Source: Bifidobacterium breve (GTDB lineage: Bacteria; Actinomycetota; Thermoleophilia; Solirubrobacterales; Solirubrobacteraceae). From it: 64,000 bases of DNA. Below, piece after piece: positions 44,685 through 53,016 of the stretch (position 1 is its first letter; every line of letters begins with the position of its first letter). The notes beneath the pieces are model-generated. The model was not told the DNA's origin. It made no database searches and saw only the letters and a program-made list of their open reading frames with translations. The stretch lies in contig CAMDBT010000002.1 of the NCBI GenBank assembly GCA_945889475.1, forward strand, positions 62,001 through 126,000. The letters run 5' to 3'. The translations under genes were made by a program, and so were the position numbers.

Positions 44685-45953
44685 TTGACCAGCGAAACGA
44701 GCTTCTGGCATCCGTTCGCAGACATGGCCCAAGTTCGGGGCCATGAGTTTGTGATCGAGCGTGGCGAAGGCTCGTACGTCTGGGACGCGGACGGCAAGAA
44801 GTACTTCGACGGGACGGCCAGCCTTTGGTGCGTCAACGTCGGCCATGGGCGCCACGAGATTTCCGATGCTGCGCGCCTGCAGATGGACACGCTGGCGACC
44901 TACCAAACCTTCGGCGGCTTCGCCAACAAGCCGGTGCTGGAGCTGGCTGATCGGCTTTCGGCGAGCGTCCAGCCGATAATCGACGACGCCAAGATTTTCT
45001 TTGGTCTCGGCGGCGGCGACGCGATCGAGACCGCCGCGAAGCTCGCGCGCCGCTACTTCGCGGCGACCGGCCAGCCTCAGCGTGTCCACATCATCGGCCG
45101 CACGCAGGGGTACCACGGCACGCACGGGATCGGCACAAGCATCGGTGGAATCGCAGCCAACCAGGTCGGCATGGGGCCGGCCGATCCGGCCGTCTCGAGC
45201 GTTCCCTGGGATTCACTGGAGGCGCTTGAGGCGGAGTTCGAGCGCGTTGGTCCGGAGAAGGTTGCAGCAGTTTTCGCTGAACCTGTGATTGGCGCCGGCG
45301 GCGTCCACCGCGTGCCGCCCGGTTACCTTCAAGGACTCGCCGATCTCTGCGCCAAGCATGGAGCGCTCTTCGTCGCCGACTGCGTGATCGCCGCGTTCGG
45401 TCGCTTGGGGACGATGTGGGGGGTTGATCGCTTCGCCCTCCGCCCCGACATGATCACCTTCGCGAAAGGAATCACCAGTGGCTATCTGCCGCTTGGCGGC
45501 GTGGTGATCAGTGGCCGCATCGCGCAGCCGTTCTGGCAGGGCGACGGGCTCTGGTTCCGCCACGGGCAGACCTACTCGGGCCATCCGACCTGCTGTGCCG
45601 CCGCGCTGGCCAACCTCGACATTATCGAAAACGAAGGGCTGCTCCAGCGCGGACGCGAGCTCGAAGACGAGATCGCCGCCGCGCTGAGCCCACTTGAATC
45701 TGCGCAGATCGTTGACCAAGCGCGGGCCGGCATCGGAGCCCTCGGCGCAATCGCCTTCAAGCCCGAACTGCTCGCGAGTCACCCTGACATTCCGCTGCGC
45801 ACTTTCGTTGCCGCCAAGCAGCACGGCGTACTCGTCCGCCCGCTCGGCGACGGCGTCGCGATCTCACCTTCGCTGGTTACAACCGAGCGCGACCTTCAGC
45901 AGGCATCGGCGGCGTTAGCTGAAGCACTCTCGACCGTTGCAAGCTCGCTCTAA
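44685..45953 (+). CDS. Class III PLP-dependent aminotransferase
   Basis: A 422-residue fold-type I enzyme. It opens SFWHPFADMAQVRGHEFVIERGEG and has FFGLGGGDAIETAAKLARRY, GYHGTHGIGTSIGG and the Schiff-base Lys in FAKGITSGYLPLGGVV. The PLP-contact segment reads FVADCVIAAFGRLG in place of the usual xxDEVxTGFGRTG: the Asp stays, but Glu is Cys and the Thr is lost. It probably transfers an omega-amino group from a diamine or beta-amino acid; the substrate is unknown. The start is TTG, 18 bases after hppA. Confidence 0.87.
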   Translation: MTSETSFWHPFADMAQVRGHEFVIERGEGSYVWDADGKKYFDGTASLWCVNVGHGRHEISDAARLQMDTLATYQTFGGFANKPVLELADRLSASVQPIIDDAKIFFGLGGGDAIETAAKLARRYFAATGQPQRVHIIGRTQGYHGTHGIGTSIGGIAANQVGMGPADPAVSSVPWDSLEALEAEFERVGPEKVAAVFAEPVIGAGGVHRVPPGYLQGLADLCAKHGALFVADCVIAAFGRLGTMWGVDRFALRPDMITFAKGITSGYLPLGGVVISGRIAQPFWQGDGLWFRHGQTYSGHPTCCAAALANLDIIENEGLLQRGRELEDEIAAALSPLESAQIVDQARAGIGALGAIAFKPELLASHPDIPLRTFVAAKQHGVLVRPLGDGVAISPSLVTTERDLQQASAALAEALSTVASSL

Positions 45954-45969
45954 GCGGCTGGGAAACTCA

Positions 45970-45983
45970 GAGCGCTCTCGCTC
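45970..45983 (+). terminator. Hairpin after the aminotransferase gene
   Basis: GAGCG-CTCT-CGCTC is a perfect 5-bp stem with a 4-base loop, 17 bases after the stop codon. No T-tract follows, so it is a weak terminator candidate. Confidence 0.25.
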
Positions 45984-46014
45984 CGCTACCGGCAATAGAG
46001 TGTTTAGAGCGACG

Positions 46015-46035
46015 ATGAATGAGTTTTTGAGCTAG
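46015..46035 (+). CDS. Six-codon upstream ORF (MNEFLS)
   Basis: ATG-AAT-GAG-TTT-TTG-AGC-TAG ends exactly one base before the permease ATG at 46036. The permease has no clear Shine-Dalgarno sequence, so its translation may depend on reinitiation after this short frame. This is too short for certainty. Confidence 0.3.
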   Translation: MNEFLS

Positions 46036-47955
46036 ATGGCGCGGCGCCGCCTCCATGGTCTCCAGCGCGTGCTGGGGGTCAACGCGCTCTTCTCCACCGC
46101 CTACGGCAACGTTGGCTCGTCGATCTATTACGCACTTGGCTTGGTCGCCTCGTTCGCGCTCGGTCTGACGCCGATCGTCTTTGTGATCGCAGGCCTGATC
46201 TTCTTCCTGACCGCCAGCAGTTACGCCGAAGCGACTGCCATGTACCCCGAAGCTGGCGGCTCGTCGAGCTTTGCGCGCCGCGCTTTCAACGAGTTCTGGT
46301 CCTTCTTCGCGGCCTGGGGCCAGATGCTCAACTACGTGATCACGATCGCGATTTCGGCCTTCTTCGTGCCGCACTACATCGGCGGGCTGTTCTGGGAGCC
46401 GCTGCGAACCGCCCCCGGAGACATCATCTTCGGCATCGGTGTGGTGGTCGTCTTGGCAGCGATCAATATCTTCGGTGCCAAAGAGTCGGCTGGCGTCAAC
46501 GTGACGCTCGCAGTGATTGATTTCGCGACGCAGCTACTGCTGGTGCTGATCGGCGGCATCCTCGTCTTCTCGCCCGATGTGCTGATCAACAACATCGCAT
46601 GGGGTGTGGCGCCGACCTGGACGGATTTTTTGATCGCGATTCCGGTCGCGATGATCGCCTACACCGGAATCGAGACGATCTCAAACATGGCCGAGGAGGC
46701 CAAGGACGAGGCGGTAACGATTCCCAAAGCGATCAATCGGGTAGTGATCGCCGTTTTTGCGATCTATGCGGCGCTGCCCGCCGTGGCGCTCTCAGCGCTC
46801 CCGGTTGTCAAGCAGCCGGACGGCAGCTACCAGACGCTGCTTGGTGTTTCGAGCGAGAACGGCGGCTACGCCGGAGACCCGGTACTAGGAGTCGTCAAAC
46901 AGATCGACCTTGGCATCTTCCAAGGCGCGGCAGAGATCTATGTCGGCCTGCTGGCGGCGACGATTCTTTTCATTGCGACGAATGCCGGAATCATCGGTGT
47001 TTCGCGCCTTGTCTACTCGATGGGGGTTCACCGCCAGCTGCCGGACAAGCTGCGCGAACTGCACCCGCGCTTCGGGACTCCTTGGATCGGGATCATCATC
47101 TTCAGCGCCGTCGCCTGTCTTGCGATCACGACCGGGCAGGCCGAGTTCCTCGGCAATCTTTACGCCTTCGGCGCGATGCTTAGCTTCACGATTGCTCACG
47201 TTTCGGTGATCAAGCTGCGCTTCCGGTTTCCCGATTTCCCGCGGCCGTATCTGGGGCCGATGAACGTCATGGTCGGCGGCGTCAACATTCCGATCTTCGC
47301 TGTCTTGGGCGCGATCGGCACCGGCCTCGCCTTCGTCGTCGTCACTGTGCTTCACCTCGACGTCGCAATCGCGGGGCTCGGCTGGCTGGCCGTTGGCTGC
47401 GTTGTCTACCCGCTCTATCGGCGCAGTCAGGGCCTCAGCCTGACGGAGACTGCATCGGTTGAGATCAAGGCGCAGGTCACGGCTGGTGAAGCGACCTACG
47501 AGTCGGTCCTCGTCGCGCTCGAACCGCCGTCGTACTCAGCGGCGGCGGTCGCCACGGCGGTGCGCCTAGCGGCCCGCAGGCGCCGCGGGATTCACATCCT
47601 CGTGCCGATTCCGATTCCATCTTCGCTACCGATCGATGCTGAAATGCCGGAGCAGCAGCAGCGCGCGCAGGCGATGATCGAGCAGGCGCGGCTTCAGGGC
47701 GGTCGTCTGGTCACCGGGCGCTGGATCAAAGTCCGCGCCGGGCAGGCCGGTGGGATGGTTGTGCAGGAGGCGATCGATCTTCGCGCCCGCGCGATCGTAC
47801 TCGCGCTGCCGCCTCGTCAAGGCGGCAAGCTTTTCGACAAGGCGCTCGAAACCGTGCTGCGCGAGCGCCCCTGCCGCGTGATCATCCAAAGCGACCCGGC
47901 GAGCCGCCAACCTGCCCTTGGCGAAGATCCAGCAGAGATGGAGGTGCCGCTGTGA
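46036..47955 (+). CDS. APC-superfamily permease with C-terminal USP domain (first of pair)
   Basis: A 639-residue transporter. Residues 1-460 hold about 12 helices with the APC fold: NALFSTAYGNVGSSIYYALG is the broken first helix, and EEAKDEAVTIPKAI follows helix 6. From about residue 485 there is a universal-stress-protein-like cytoplasmic domain (YESVLVALEPPSYSAAAVATAVRLAARR; ALETVLRERPCRVII). APC proteins with such tails include KimA-type K+ importers and amino-acid permeases. The adjacent TrkA genes favour K+. The gene overlaps a two-helix small protein gene by 4 bases. Confidence 0.85.
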   Translation: MARRRLHGLQRVLGVNALFSTAYGNVGSSIYYALGLVASFALGLTPIVFVIAGLIFFLTASSYAEATAMYPEAGGSSSFARRAFNEFWSFFAAWGQMLNYVITIAISAFFVPHYIGGLFWEPLRTAPGDIIFGIGVVVVLAAINIFGAKESAGVNVTLAVIDFATQLLLVLIGGILVFSPDVLINNIAWGVAPTWTDFLIAIPVAMIAYTGIETISNMAEEAKDEAVTIPKAINRVVIAVFAIYAALPAVALSALPVVKQPDGSYQTLLGVSSENGGYAGDPVLGVVKQIDLGIFQGAAEIYVGLLAATILFIATNAGIIGVSRLVYSMGVHRQLPDKLRELHPRFGTPWIGIIIFSAVACLAITTGQAEFLGNLYAFGAMLSFTIAHVSVIKLRFRFPDFPRPYLGPMNVMVGGVNIPIFAVLGAIGTGLAFVVVTVLHLDVAIAGLGWLAVGCVVYPLYRRSQGLSLTETASVEIKAQVTAGEATYESVLVALEPPSYSAAAVATAVRLAARRRRGIHILVPIPIPSSLPIDAEMPEQQQRAQAMIEQARLQGGRLVTGRWIKVRAGQAGGMVVQEAIDLRARAIVLALPPRQGGKLFDKALETVLRERPCRVIIQSDPASRQPALGEDPAEMEVPL

Positions 47956-48152
47956 GTGCACCATCAGGGCGCAACTTTCACGCGTCGACGACAACGATCC
48001 TCTCCGCGCTGATGATCATCCTCGGCGCCGGTCTGGTGATTCGAACGATCAGCCTCGGCGGCGGCGTGTTTTCGATCGGCGTGGTCATGGGGGCTCTCTT
48101 TGTTGCCGCTGGCTGCGGTCGGCTTTGGGTCGCAAGCAAGGGGCGAAAATGA
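47952..48152 (+). CDS. Small two-helix membrane protein
   Basis: A 66-residue protein with two predicted membrane helices (TTILSALMIILGAGLVIRTI and GVFSIGVVMGALFVAAGCGRLWV) and a basic C-terminal tail. The GTG start overlaps the first permease (GTGA) and the end overlaps the second permease (ATGA), so it is translated as part of this operon. It may be a small subunit or regulator of the transporters; no family is recognised. Confidence 0.75.
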   Translation: MSAPSGRNFHASTTTILSALMIILGAGLVIRTISLGGGVFSIGVVMGALFVAAGCGRLWVASKGRK

Positions 48153-50134
48153 TCGAAGGCGGCCAGCCAACAACCAAGCAGACGTTCAGCCGCGAACTCG
48201 GGTCGCCGATGCTCTTCAGCGTTCTCTACACGGTGATCGCGAGCGCGATCTACATCTGCCTCGGCGTTGTCGCGGGCTATGCGCTAGGCCTTACGCCACT
48301 CGTATTCCTTGCCGGCGGGTTGATGTTCGTCCTCGCCGCAATGACCTACGTTGAAGCTTCGTCGCTCCATCAAGAGCGTGGTGGATCGACCGTTTTTGCG
48401 CGCTTCGCTTTCAACGAGTTCTGGAGCTTCGTAGCTGGCTGGGCAATCTTGCTCGATTATGTGATTCTGCTCGCAGCGGCGGTGCTGTCGGCGACCAGTT
48501 ACCTGCAGGCCTTCTGGGCCCGGCTCGGCGAAGGCGCGCTAGAGAACGTCCTAATCGTCGCCATCCTGCTCTACATAGCGGTCCGCAACATCCGTGGCTT
48601 CTCGACTACTCGTTCGCGGCGGATCGCGGTGCTTGTTGTCGCCGACATCCTGCTGCAGTTGGCCTTGATTGGCCTCGGCGTGATCTTCCTGCTTCAGCCT
48701 GACACGCTGATCTCCTCGATCGAGCTCGGGAGTAGCCCAACCGTTCAGAACTTGATCGTCGCGCTCGGCATCGCGACCGTCGTTTCAACCGGCCTCGAAT
48801 CGGCCTCCGGACTTTCGGGCGAGGTCCGCGTCGGTCGCGCCGGCCTGCGCCGCCTCGTCACTAGCTCGTCGCTGACGGTTATCATCGTCTACACCGGGAT
48901 CGCAATCGTGGCGATCAGCGCTCAGCCCGTTATTGACGGCCGGACTGCTCTCTCCTCGACCTATAAGGACGCGCCGATGCTCGGGGTGGCCGCCGGCTTT
49001 GATCAACCATGGCTCGCTCAAGGCAGCCGCTTCGTGATCGCCGCAATCGCCGTCGTCACGCTGATCGCTGCCGCCAACTCGACGATGCTCGGCCTCTCAC
49101 GGCTGGCCTACTCGCTTTCGACCCATCGCCAAATCCCGAGTGCAATTGGCCGTCTACATTCGACCCGCTTTACGCCGTGGGTCCTGATTGTGATCGCCTC
49201 ACTCGTCGCGCTAGCGCTGGCCCTTCCTGGCGATCTTGAGCTGCTGCTCAACGTCTACGCGTTCGGCGCCCTGCTAGGGCTTGCGATCGCGCACGCCTCA
49301 GTCGTTCGGCTGCGGATCACCGAGCCGGACCGCCCGCGGCCTTACTCAATGCCGTTCAACATCCGAATCGGTGGCAAGAGCCTTCCACTGCCGGCACTAC
49401 TCGGCCTGGTACTGAGCGCGCTGGTCTGGGTCAGCGTCGTCTGGACCCATCCTTCTGCACGCTGGGTCGGCTTCGGCTGGATCGCGGCAGGGCTGCTGCT
49501 CTACCTCGTCTATCGGCTCTCGAGCGGCAAGACGTTGACAAAGCGCGTAACCGTTCCACGCAAAGCGCTGCGCGGCGAGCCTATCGAGGTCGAGTACGAG
49601 GCAATTCTGGTTCCAATCACCGGCAGCGTGCTAGACGACGACATCATGCAGACCGCTGGCCGTCTGGCTGCTGAGGCGAGCGAGGAGGAAGGTTTTGATG
49701 GAGAGTCACGGATCGAGGCGATCTGGGTGACCGAGGTACCGATGTCGCTGCCGATCGACGCCCGCCTGCCGGAGGAGGAGGCGCGCCGCGCCCGCACCGC
49801 GCTGGCCCGTGCCAAGGCCGTCGGCGAGGAGTACGACAATGTTCAGGTCGACACTGCGCGCGCGCGCGGCAGACGCGCTGGCCAGACGATCATCGCTGAG
49901 GCGCAGCGCCGCGGCGTGCAGGCGATCGTCCTCGCCGCCGAGGAGCCGACCGGGATTAGCGGCGGCGCTGTGCTCGGCGGCGCCTACTCAAGCGACCTTG
50001 TGATCGGCGACACGGCGCGCTACGTGCTCGCCAACGCACACTGCACGGTGATTGTCACGGCACCGCCATCGGGCGACCGCGCAGTCTCCGCAGCCGCAGG
50101 CGATGAGCCAGAGCCTGAAGCGCCGGAACGCTAG
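48149..50134 (+). CDS. APC-superfamily permease with C-terminal USP domain (second of pair)
   Basis: About 661 residues. FSRELGSPMLFSVLYTVIASAIYICLG is the first-helix region, and AFNEFWSFVAGWAILLDYVI matches the equivalent AFNEFWSFFAAWGQMLNYVI of the first permease, showing common descent. From about residue 484 a USP-like domain follows (YEAILVPITGSVLDDDIMQTAGRLAAEAS; RYVLANAHCTVIVT). The true start is ATG 48149; the track frame from 47918 runs antithetically through upstream genes. TrkA-type genes follow after 11 bases. Confidence 0.86.
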   Translation: MIEGGQPTTKQTFSRELGSPMLFSVLYTVIASAIYICLGVVAGYALGLTPLVFLAGGLMFVLAAMTYVEASSLHQERGGSTVFARFAFNEFWSFVAGWAILLDYVILLAAAVLSATSYLQAFWARLGEGALENVLIVAILLYIAVRNIRGFSTTRSRRIAVLVVADILLQLALIGLGVIFLLQPDTLISSIELGSSPTVQNLIVALGIATVVSTGLESASGLSGEVRVGRAGLRRLVTSSSLTVIIVYTGIAIVAISAQPVIDGRTALSSTYKDAPMLGVAAGFDQPWLAQGSRFVIAAIAVVTLIAAANSTMLGLSRLAYSLSTHRQIPSAIGRLHSTRFTPWVLIVIASLVALALALPGDLELLLNVYAFGALLGLAIAHASVVRLRITEPDRPRPYSMPFNIRIGGKSLPLPALLGLVLSALVWVSVVWTHPSARWVGFGWIAAGLLLYLVYRLSSGKTLTKRVTVPRKALRGEPIEVEYEAILVPITGSVLDDDIMQTAGRLAAEASEEEGFDGESRIEAIWVTEVPMSLPIDARLPEEEARRARTALARAKAVGEEYDNVQVDTARARGRRAGQTIIAEAQRRGVQAIVLAAEEPTGISGGAVLGGAYSSDLVIGDTARYVLANAHCTVIVTAPPSGDRAVSAAAGDEPEPEAPER

Positions 50135-50137
50135 GAT
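50132..50137 (+). promoter_or_regulatory. Possible leaderless -10 before the first trkA gene (TAGGAT)
   Basis: TAGGAT lies 8 bases before the ATG at 50146. TAG is also the stop codon of the permease, so part of the match may be coincidence. Confidence 0.25.
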
Positions 50138-50145
50138 TCGCAGCG

Positions 50146-50583
50146 ATGTCATTCGTGCTCATTGTCGGCTCAGGCCGCGTCGGATCGATCGTTGCGCGCG
50201 ACCTTCTGGCAGCTGGCCATGAAGTCTCAGTGCTTGATGGAGATCCGCTCTCGCATGAGCGCCTCGACGCGGGACAAGAGTCAACGTGGGAGGGGGCAGG
50301 TGGCCGCTTCACGATCGGCCAAGCGATCGAACGCGACGCCCTAGTTGAAGCCGGCATTGAGCGCGCAGATGTCTTCATCGCCGCCACAAATGGCGACAAC
50401 ACGAACTTAACGATCGCCCAGATCGCGCAGAAGATGTTCAACGTTCCACGCGTTCTCGTGCGCGTGATGGATCCGGCCCGCGCAGAGTGGTACGGCTCGC
50501 AGGGAATGGAAATAATCTGCCCGACCAGCTATGCGGTAACGATGTTTGAGACGGCGCTCGGGCTTCCCGGAGCGGACGGCTAA
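50146..50583 (+). CDS. TrkA/RCK N-domain protein, single domain (CeoB-like)
   Basis: A 145-residue Rossmann protein: VLIVGSGRVGSIVARDLL (GxGxxG), VSVLDGDPLSHERL, and ADVFIAATNGDNTNLTIAQIAQKMF. It has the RCK N-lobe but no TrkA-C lobe. Such proteins bind NAD(H)/ATP and gate K+ channels or transporters on the cytoplasmic side. The paired layout with the next gene resembles mycobacterial ceoBC, which also lie beside an APC-type membrane protein gene. The next start overlaps this stop by one base. Confidence 0.9.
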   Translation: MSFVLIVGSGRVGSIVARDLLAAGHEVSVLDGDPLSHERLDAGQESTWEGAGGRFTIGQAIERDALVEAGIERADVFIAATNGDNTNLTIAQIAQKMFNVPRVLVRVMDPARAEWYGSQGMEIICPTSYAVTMFETALGLPGADG

Positions 50584-51245
50584 TGTACGCGGTCGTCATC
50601 GGCGGCGGCAAGGTCGGTCTCAACTTGACCCGCGAGCTGCTCGCCAAAGGCACCGAGGTAACTTTGATCGAGGGGCGCCGCGAGCGTTATCTGCGGATGG
50701 ATGCCGAGCTCGGCTTCGTCGTTCAATACGGCGACGGCACCGAGTTGTGGGTGCTCGAGCGCGCAGGTATCCAGCGTGCCGATCTCGTGGTCGCGGTCAC
50801 CGGCGACGACGAGGACAACATCTTGATCTGCCAGATTGCGCGCGACAAGTACCAGGTCGAGCGCGTCATCTCACGCGTCAATAACCCGCGCAACAGGCAG
50901 TACTTTGAACTGCTCGACATTCGCCCCGCGTTTTCGGCGACAGACCTGATCCTGAAGCTGATCGAGCACGAGGTTCCGGACTACGGCCTCGTTCACCTGC
51001 TCGATCTTCCTGAACAGCGCCTTGAGGTGATTGAGATTGTTGTCTGCGAGGGCTGCCGAGCAGATGGCCTTGAGGTCCAGCAGCTTGAGCTGCCGGAAGG
51101 CAGCATCGTTATCTCGGTGCTGCGTGGCGGGAGCGGCTTCGTGCCCAAGGCGGAGACGGTAATCAACGCTGGCGACGAGGTGCTGGTCTGCCTCGATCCA
51201 AGTCTCGAAGCTCAGATCACGGCGCTCTTCGAAGCAGCCAAGTAG
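50583..51245 (+). CDS. TrkA/RCK protein with N and C domains (CeoC-like)
   Basis: A 220-residue protein. Residues 1-120 are TrkA_N (VVIGGGKVGLNLTRELLAKG; VVAVTGDDEDNILICQIARDKY). Residues 138-220 are TrkA_C (EQRLEVIEIVVCEGCRADGLEV; INAGDEVLVCLDP), a ligand-binding lobe. With its partner it probably regulates one or both APC permeases rather than TrkH, since no trkH is seen. ATG overlaps the previous TAA. Confidence 0.92.
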   Translation: MYAVVIGGGKVGLNLTRELLAKGTEVTLIEGRRERYLRMDAELGFVVQYGDGTELWVLERAGIQRADLVVAVTGDDEDNILICQIARDKYQVERVISRVNNPRNRQYFELLDIRPAFSATDLILKLIEHEVPDYGLVHLLDLPEQRLEVIEIVVCEGCRADGLEVQQLELPEGSIVISVLRGGSGFVPKAETVINAGDEVLVCLDPSLEAQITALFEAAK

Positions 51246-51258
51246 GAGCTTCAGCGCC

Positions 51259-51264
51259 TATACT
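51259..51264 (+). promoter_or_regulatory. Likely -10 of tRNA-Gln (TATACT)
   Basis: TATACT lies 11 bases before the mature tRNA 5' end, a fit for a -10 with a very short leader. No clear -35 is seen. Confidence 0.45.
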
Positions 51265-51275
51265 TGGCGGCGCAA

Positions 51276-51346
51276 TGCGGGATGGTGTAATGGCAGCACG
51301 CCTGGTTCTGGTCCAGGAAATTGGGGTTCGAATCCCTGTCCCGCAG
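51276..51346 (+). tRNA. tRNA-Gln (anticodon CUG)
   Basis: The sequence folds as a cloverleaf. The acceptor is TGCGGGA/TCCCGCA, the anticodon arm is CCTGG-TTCTGGT-CCAGG with anticodon CTG, and the T-arm carries the invariant TTCGAAT loop. The discriminator base is G and CCA is not encoded. It decodes CAG. Its 3' end is 2 bases from the stop codon of the convergent GST-like gene. Confidence 0.95.
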
Positions 51347-51348
51347 CT

Positions 51349-51999
51349 TCAGGCTGAGAACCCAGCAGAGAAGCCCTCGGCGACGAGCACCGGCCCCGCC
51401 GCGGACCGTTCGGCAACAGCGTTGTAGTGAGCTGCGAGCGTTGCGTTGTCGGACCAGCGGTCTTCAGTCAAGAGGTACTCGCCCCAGCCGGTCAACATCG
51501 CGAGAAAGGCGTCGGCGACAGTGAACCTGTCGCCGACCAGAAACGGGCCTGTATCGATCTGATCGGCGAGGATCGTCGCTACGCGACTGAGCTCGGCCAA
51601 TGAGGCCGCTCGCACGCCCTCGACGCCAGCTGCGTCGGCGGTGTACTGGACCGGGTAGCACAAGCGCAGGAACGAAGCCTGGGCCGTGTTTGTGAGCAGC
51701 GTTAGCCAGCGCAGCGTTGTCGCCCAATCGTCGCTGCCGGTGGCTGGCATTAGCGCCGCGTCGGGGTATTTCGCGGCAACATAGAGGCAGCATGCTGCGG
51801 CCTCGGTGAGCACGAGATCGCCGTCAACGAGGGTTGGAACCGTCCCCATTGGGTTGAGCTTGTCGTAGCCAGCTGGGGCGACGTTGGCCCCGCTTTCGTC
51901 GCGCTCGACTTCGATCAGCACGTATTCGGCGCCAGCCTCGTCAAGAGCGATCCGCGGAGCGGTCGCCGAGCTGGCGGGCATTCTGTAGAGAGTGATCAT
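51349..51999 (-). CDS. Glutathione S-transferase-like protein
   Basis: About 216 residues. The thioredoxin-like N-domain reads MITLYRMPASSATAPRIALDEAGAEYVLIEVERDE with the cis-Pro segment NPMGTVPTLVDGDLVLTEAAAC, followed by an all-helical C-domain with FLVGDRFTVADAFLAMLTGW. Most actinobacteria lack glutathione, so the thiol used is open. The ATG at 51999 is preferred to 52131 and has TAGCGT 7 bases upstream. Confidence 0.85.
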   Translation of the reverse strand: MITLYRMPASSATAPRIALDEAGAEYVLIEVERDESGANVAPAGYDKLNPMGTVPTLVDGDLVLTEAAACCLYVAAKYPDAALMPATGSDDWATTLRWLTLLTNTAQASFLRLCYPVQYTADAAGVEGVRAASLAELSRVATILADQIDTGPFLVGDRFTVADAFLAMLTGWGEYLLTEDRWSDNATLAAHYNAVAERSAAGPVLVAEGFSAGFSA

Positions 52000-52006
52000 T
52001 GTGCGG

Positions 52007-52012
52007 ACGCTA
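52007..52012 (-). promoter_or_regulatory. Putative leaderless -10 (TAGCGT)
   Basis: TAGCGT on the minus strand lies 7 bases before the GST-like ATG at 51999, identical in sequence and spacing to the site before the flippase at 36749. Confidence 0.45.
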
Positions 52013-52105
52013 CCACCGCATCGCGGCTGGCTGGATGGCTCATCGGCTGCGTGGTTTCTAACGGCCCGCCGCTGAGGGCGGATAGCGCTCGGGTTGTCGG
52101 TCGCC

Positions 52106-53008
52106 TTACGAGGCGATCGGGGCGAAGCCACCGGCTTTGTACGTCAACCCCGGCAGATCAGCGCCGATCTGCCCAGAGAGCCAGCGCGACACCTCGAACA
52201 ACGCCTCAAGGTTGACACCGGTGGCGATCCCCATGCCCTCCAGCAGGTAGACGAGGTCCTCGGTTGCGATGTTGCCGGTCGCGTTCGGCGTGAACGGGCA
52301 GCCGCCAAGCCCGCCGGTCGAGGCGTCGAAGACCGTCGCTCCGGCTTCCACGGCGGCGACGGCGTTGGCATAGCCGGTGTTGCGGGTGTTGTGGAAGTGG
52401 ACGCCAACGGTCAGCCCCAAGCCCAGCGTTTCGCTCACCAACTCGCGGACCTGCGTCGGTACGCCGACACCAATCGTGTCGGCCAGCATGATCTCCTCAA
52501 CGCCACCGGCGGCGAGCTGTTCGGCGGCTGCGAGAACCCTATCCGGCTCGATCTTGCCATCGTATGGGCAACCGAACGCGACCGAGAGCGTGACCGCAAA
52601 GTCGACGCCGTCGCGCTTCGCCCGCGCCGCCAGCTCAATCCCCACCTGCGTCGCAGCCTCAACGCTGGTGCCTTGATTCTTCTCAGCAAACGACTCGCTC
52701 AAGGGAACGCCGTACTGAACCAGGTCAACGCCGCAGGCAAGCGCCCGATCGTAACCGCGCTCGTTGAGCGCGAGCCCGCTGTAGGTGACGTTCGCCTTGC
52801 GGTCAACCATCTCCATAACAGCCTCGGCTCCCGCCATCTGTGGCACGCGCTCTGGGCTGACGAAGCTGACGGCCTCGATTCGCGGTAGGCCTGTGGCTGC
52901 GAGTCGGTTTACGTAGTCGGCGCGAAGCTCGGGGCTGAGGATTGGCGCCGCGTTCTGCAGCCCGTCGCGGGGGCCGACGTCGCAGAGGATCAGCTTGGCG
53001 TCAGCCAC
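52106..53008 (-). CDS. Hydroxymethylglutaryl-CoA lyase-like enzyme
   Basis: A 300-residue DRE-TIM metallolyase: LCDVGPRDGLQN (metal-binding RD), VSFVSPERVPQMAGAEAVM, FGCPYDGKIEPDRV, and the metal-binding HFHNTRNTGYANA with DASTGGLGGCPFTPNATGN. The latter is the HMG-CoA lyase signature including the loop Cys. It cleaves HMG-CoA or a similar 3-hydroxy-3-methyl acyl-CoA to acetyl-CoA and an oxo acid. It is 8 bases downstream of the GntR gene and probably co-transcribed. The GTG start has no clear Shine-Dalgarno sequence. Confidence 0.9.
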   Translation of the reverse strand: MADAKLILCDVGPRDGLQNAAPILSPELRADYVNRLAATGLPRIEAVSFVSPERVPQMAGAEAVMEMVDRKANVTYSGLALNERGYDRALACGVDLVQYGVPLSESFAEKNQGTSVEAATQVGIELAARAKRDGVDFAVTLSVAFGCPYDGKIEPDRVLAAAEQLAAGGVEEIMLADTIGVGVPTQVRELVSETLGLGLTVGVHFHNTRNTGYANAVAAVEAGATVFDASTGGLGGCPFTPNATGNIATEDLVYLLEGMGIATGVNLEALFEVSRWLSGQIGADLPGLTYKAGGFAPIAS

Positions 53009-53016
53009 GGCTAGCG

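Noticed and set aside
47918-48148. Upstream extension of the second APC permease frame
   Set aside because: The frame before ATG 48149 lies over the first permease end and the small membrane protein. The encoded sequence is Arg/Ser-rich and lacks the family N-terminus.
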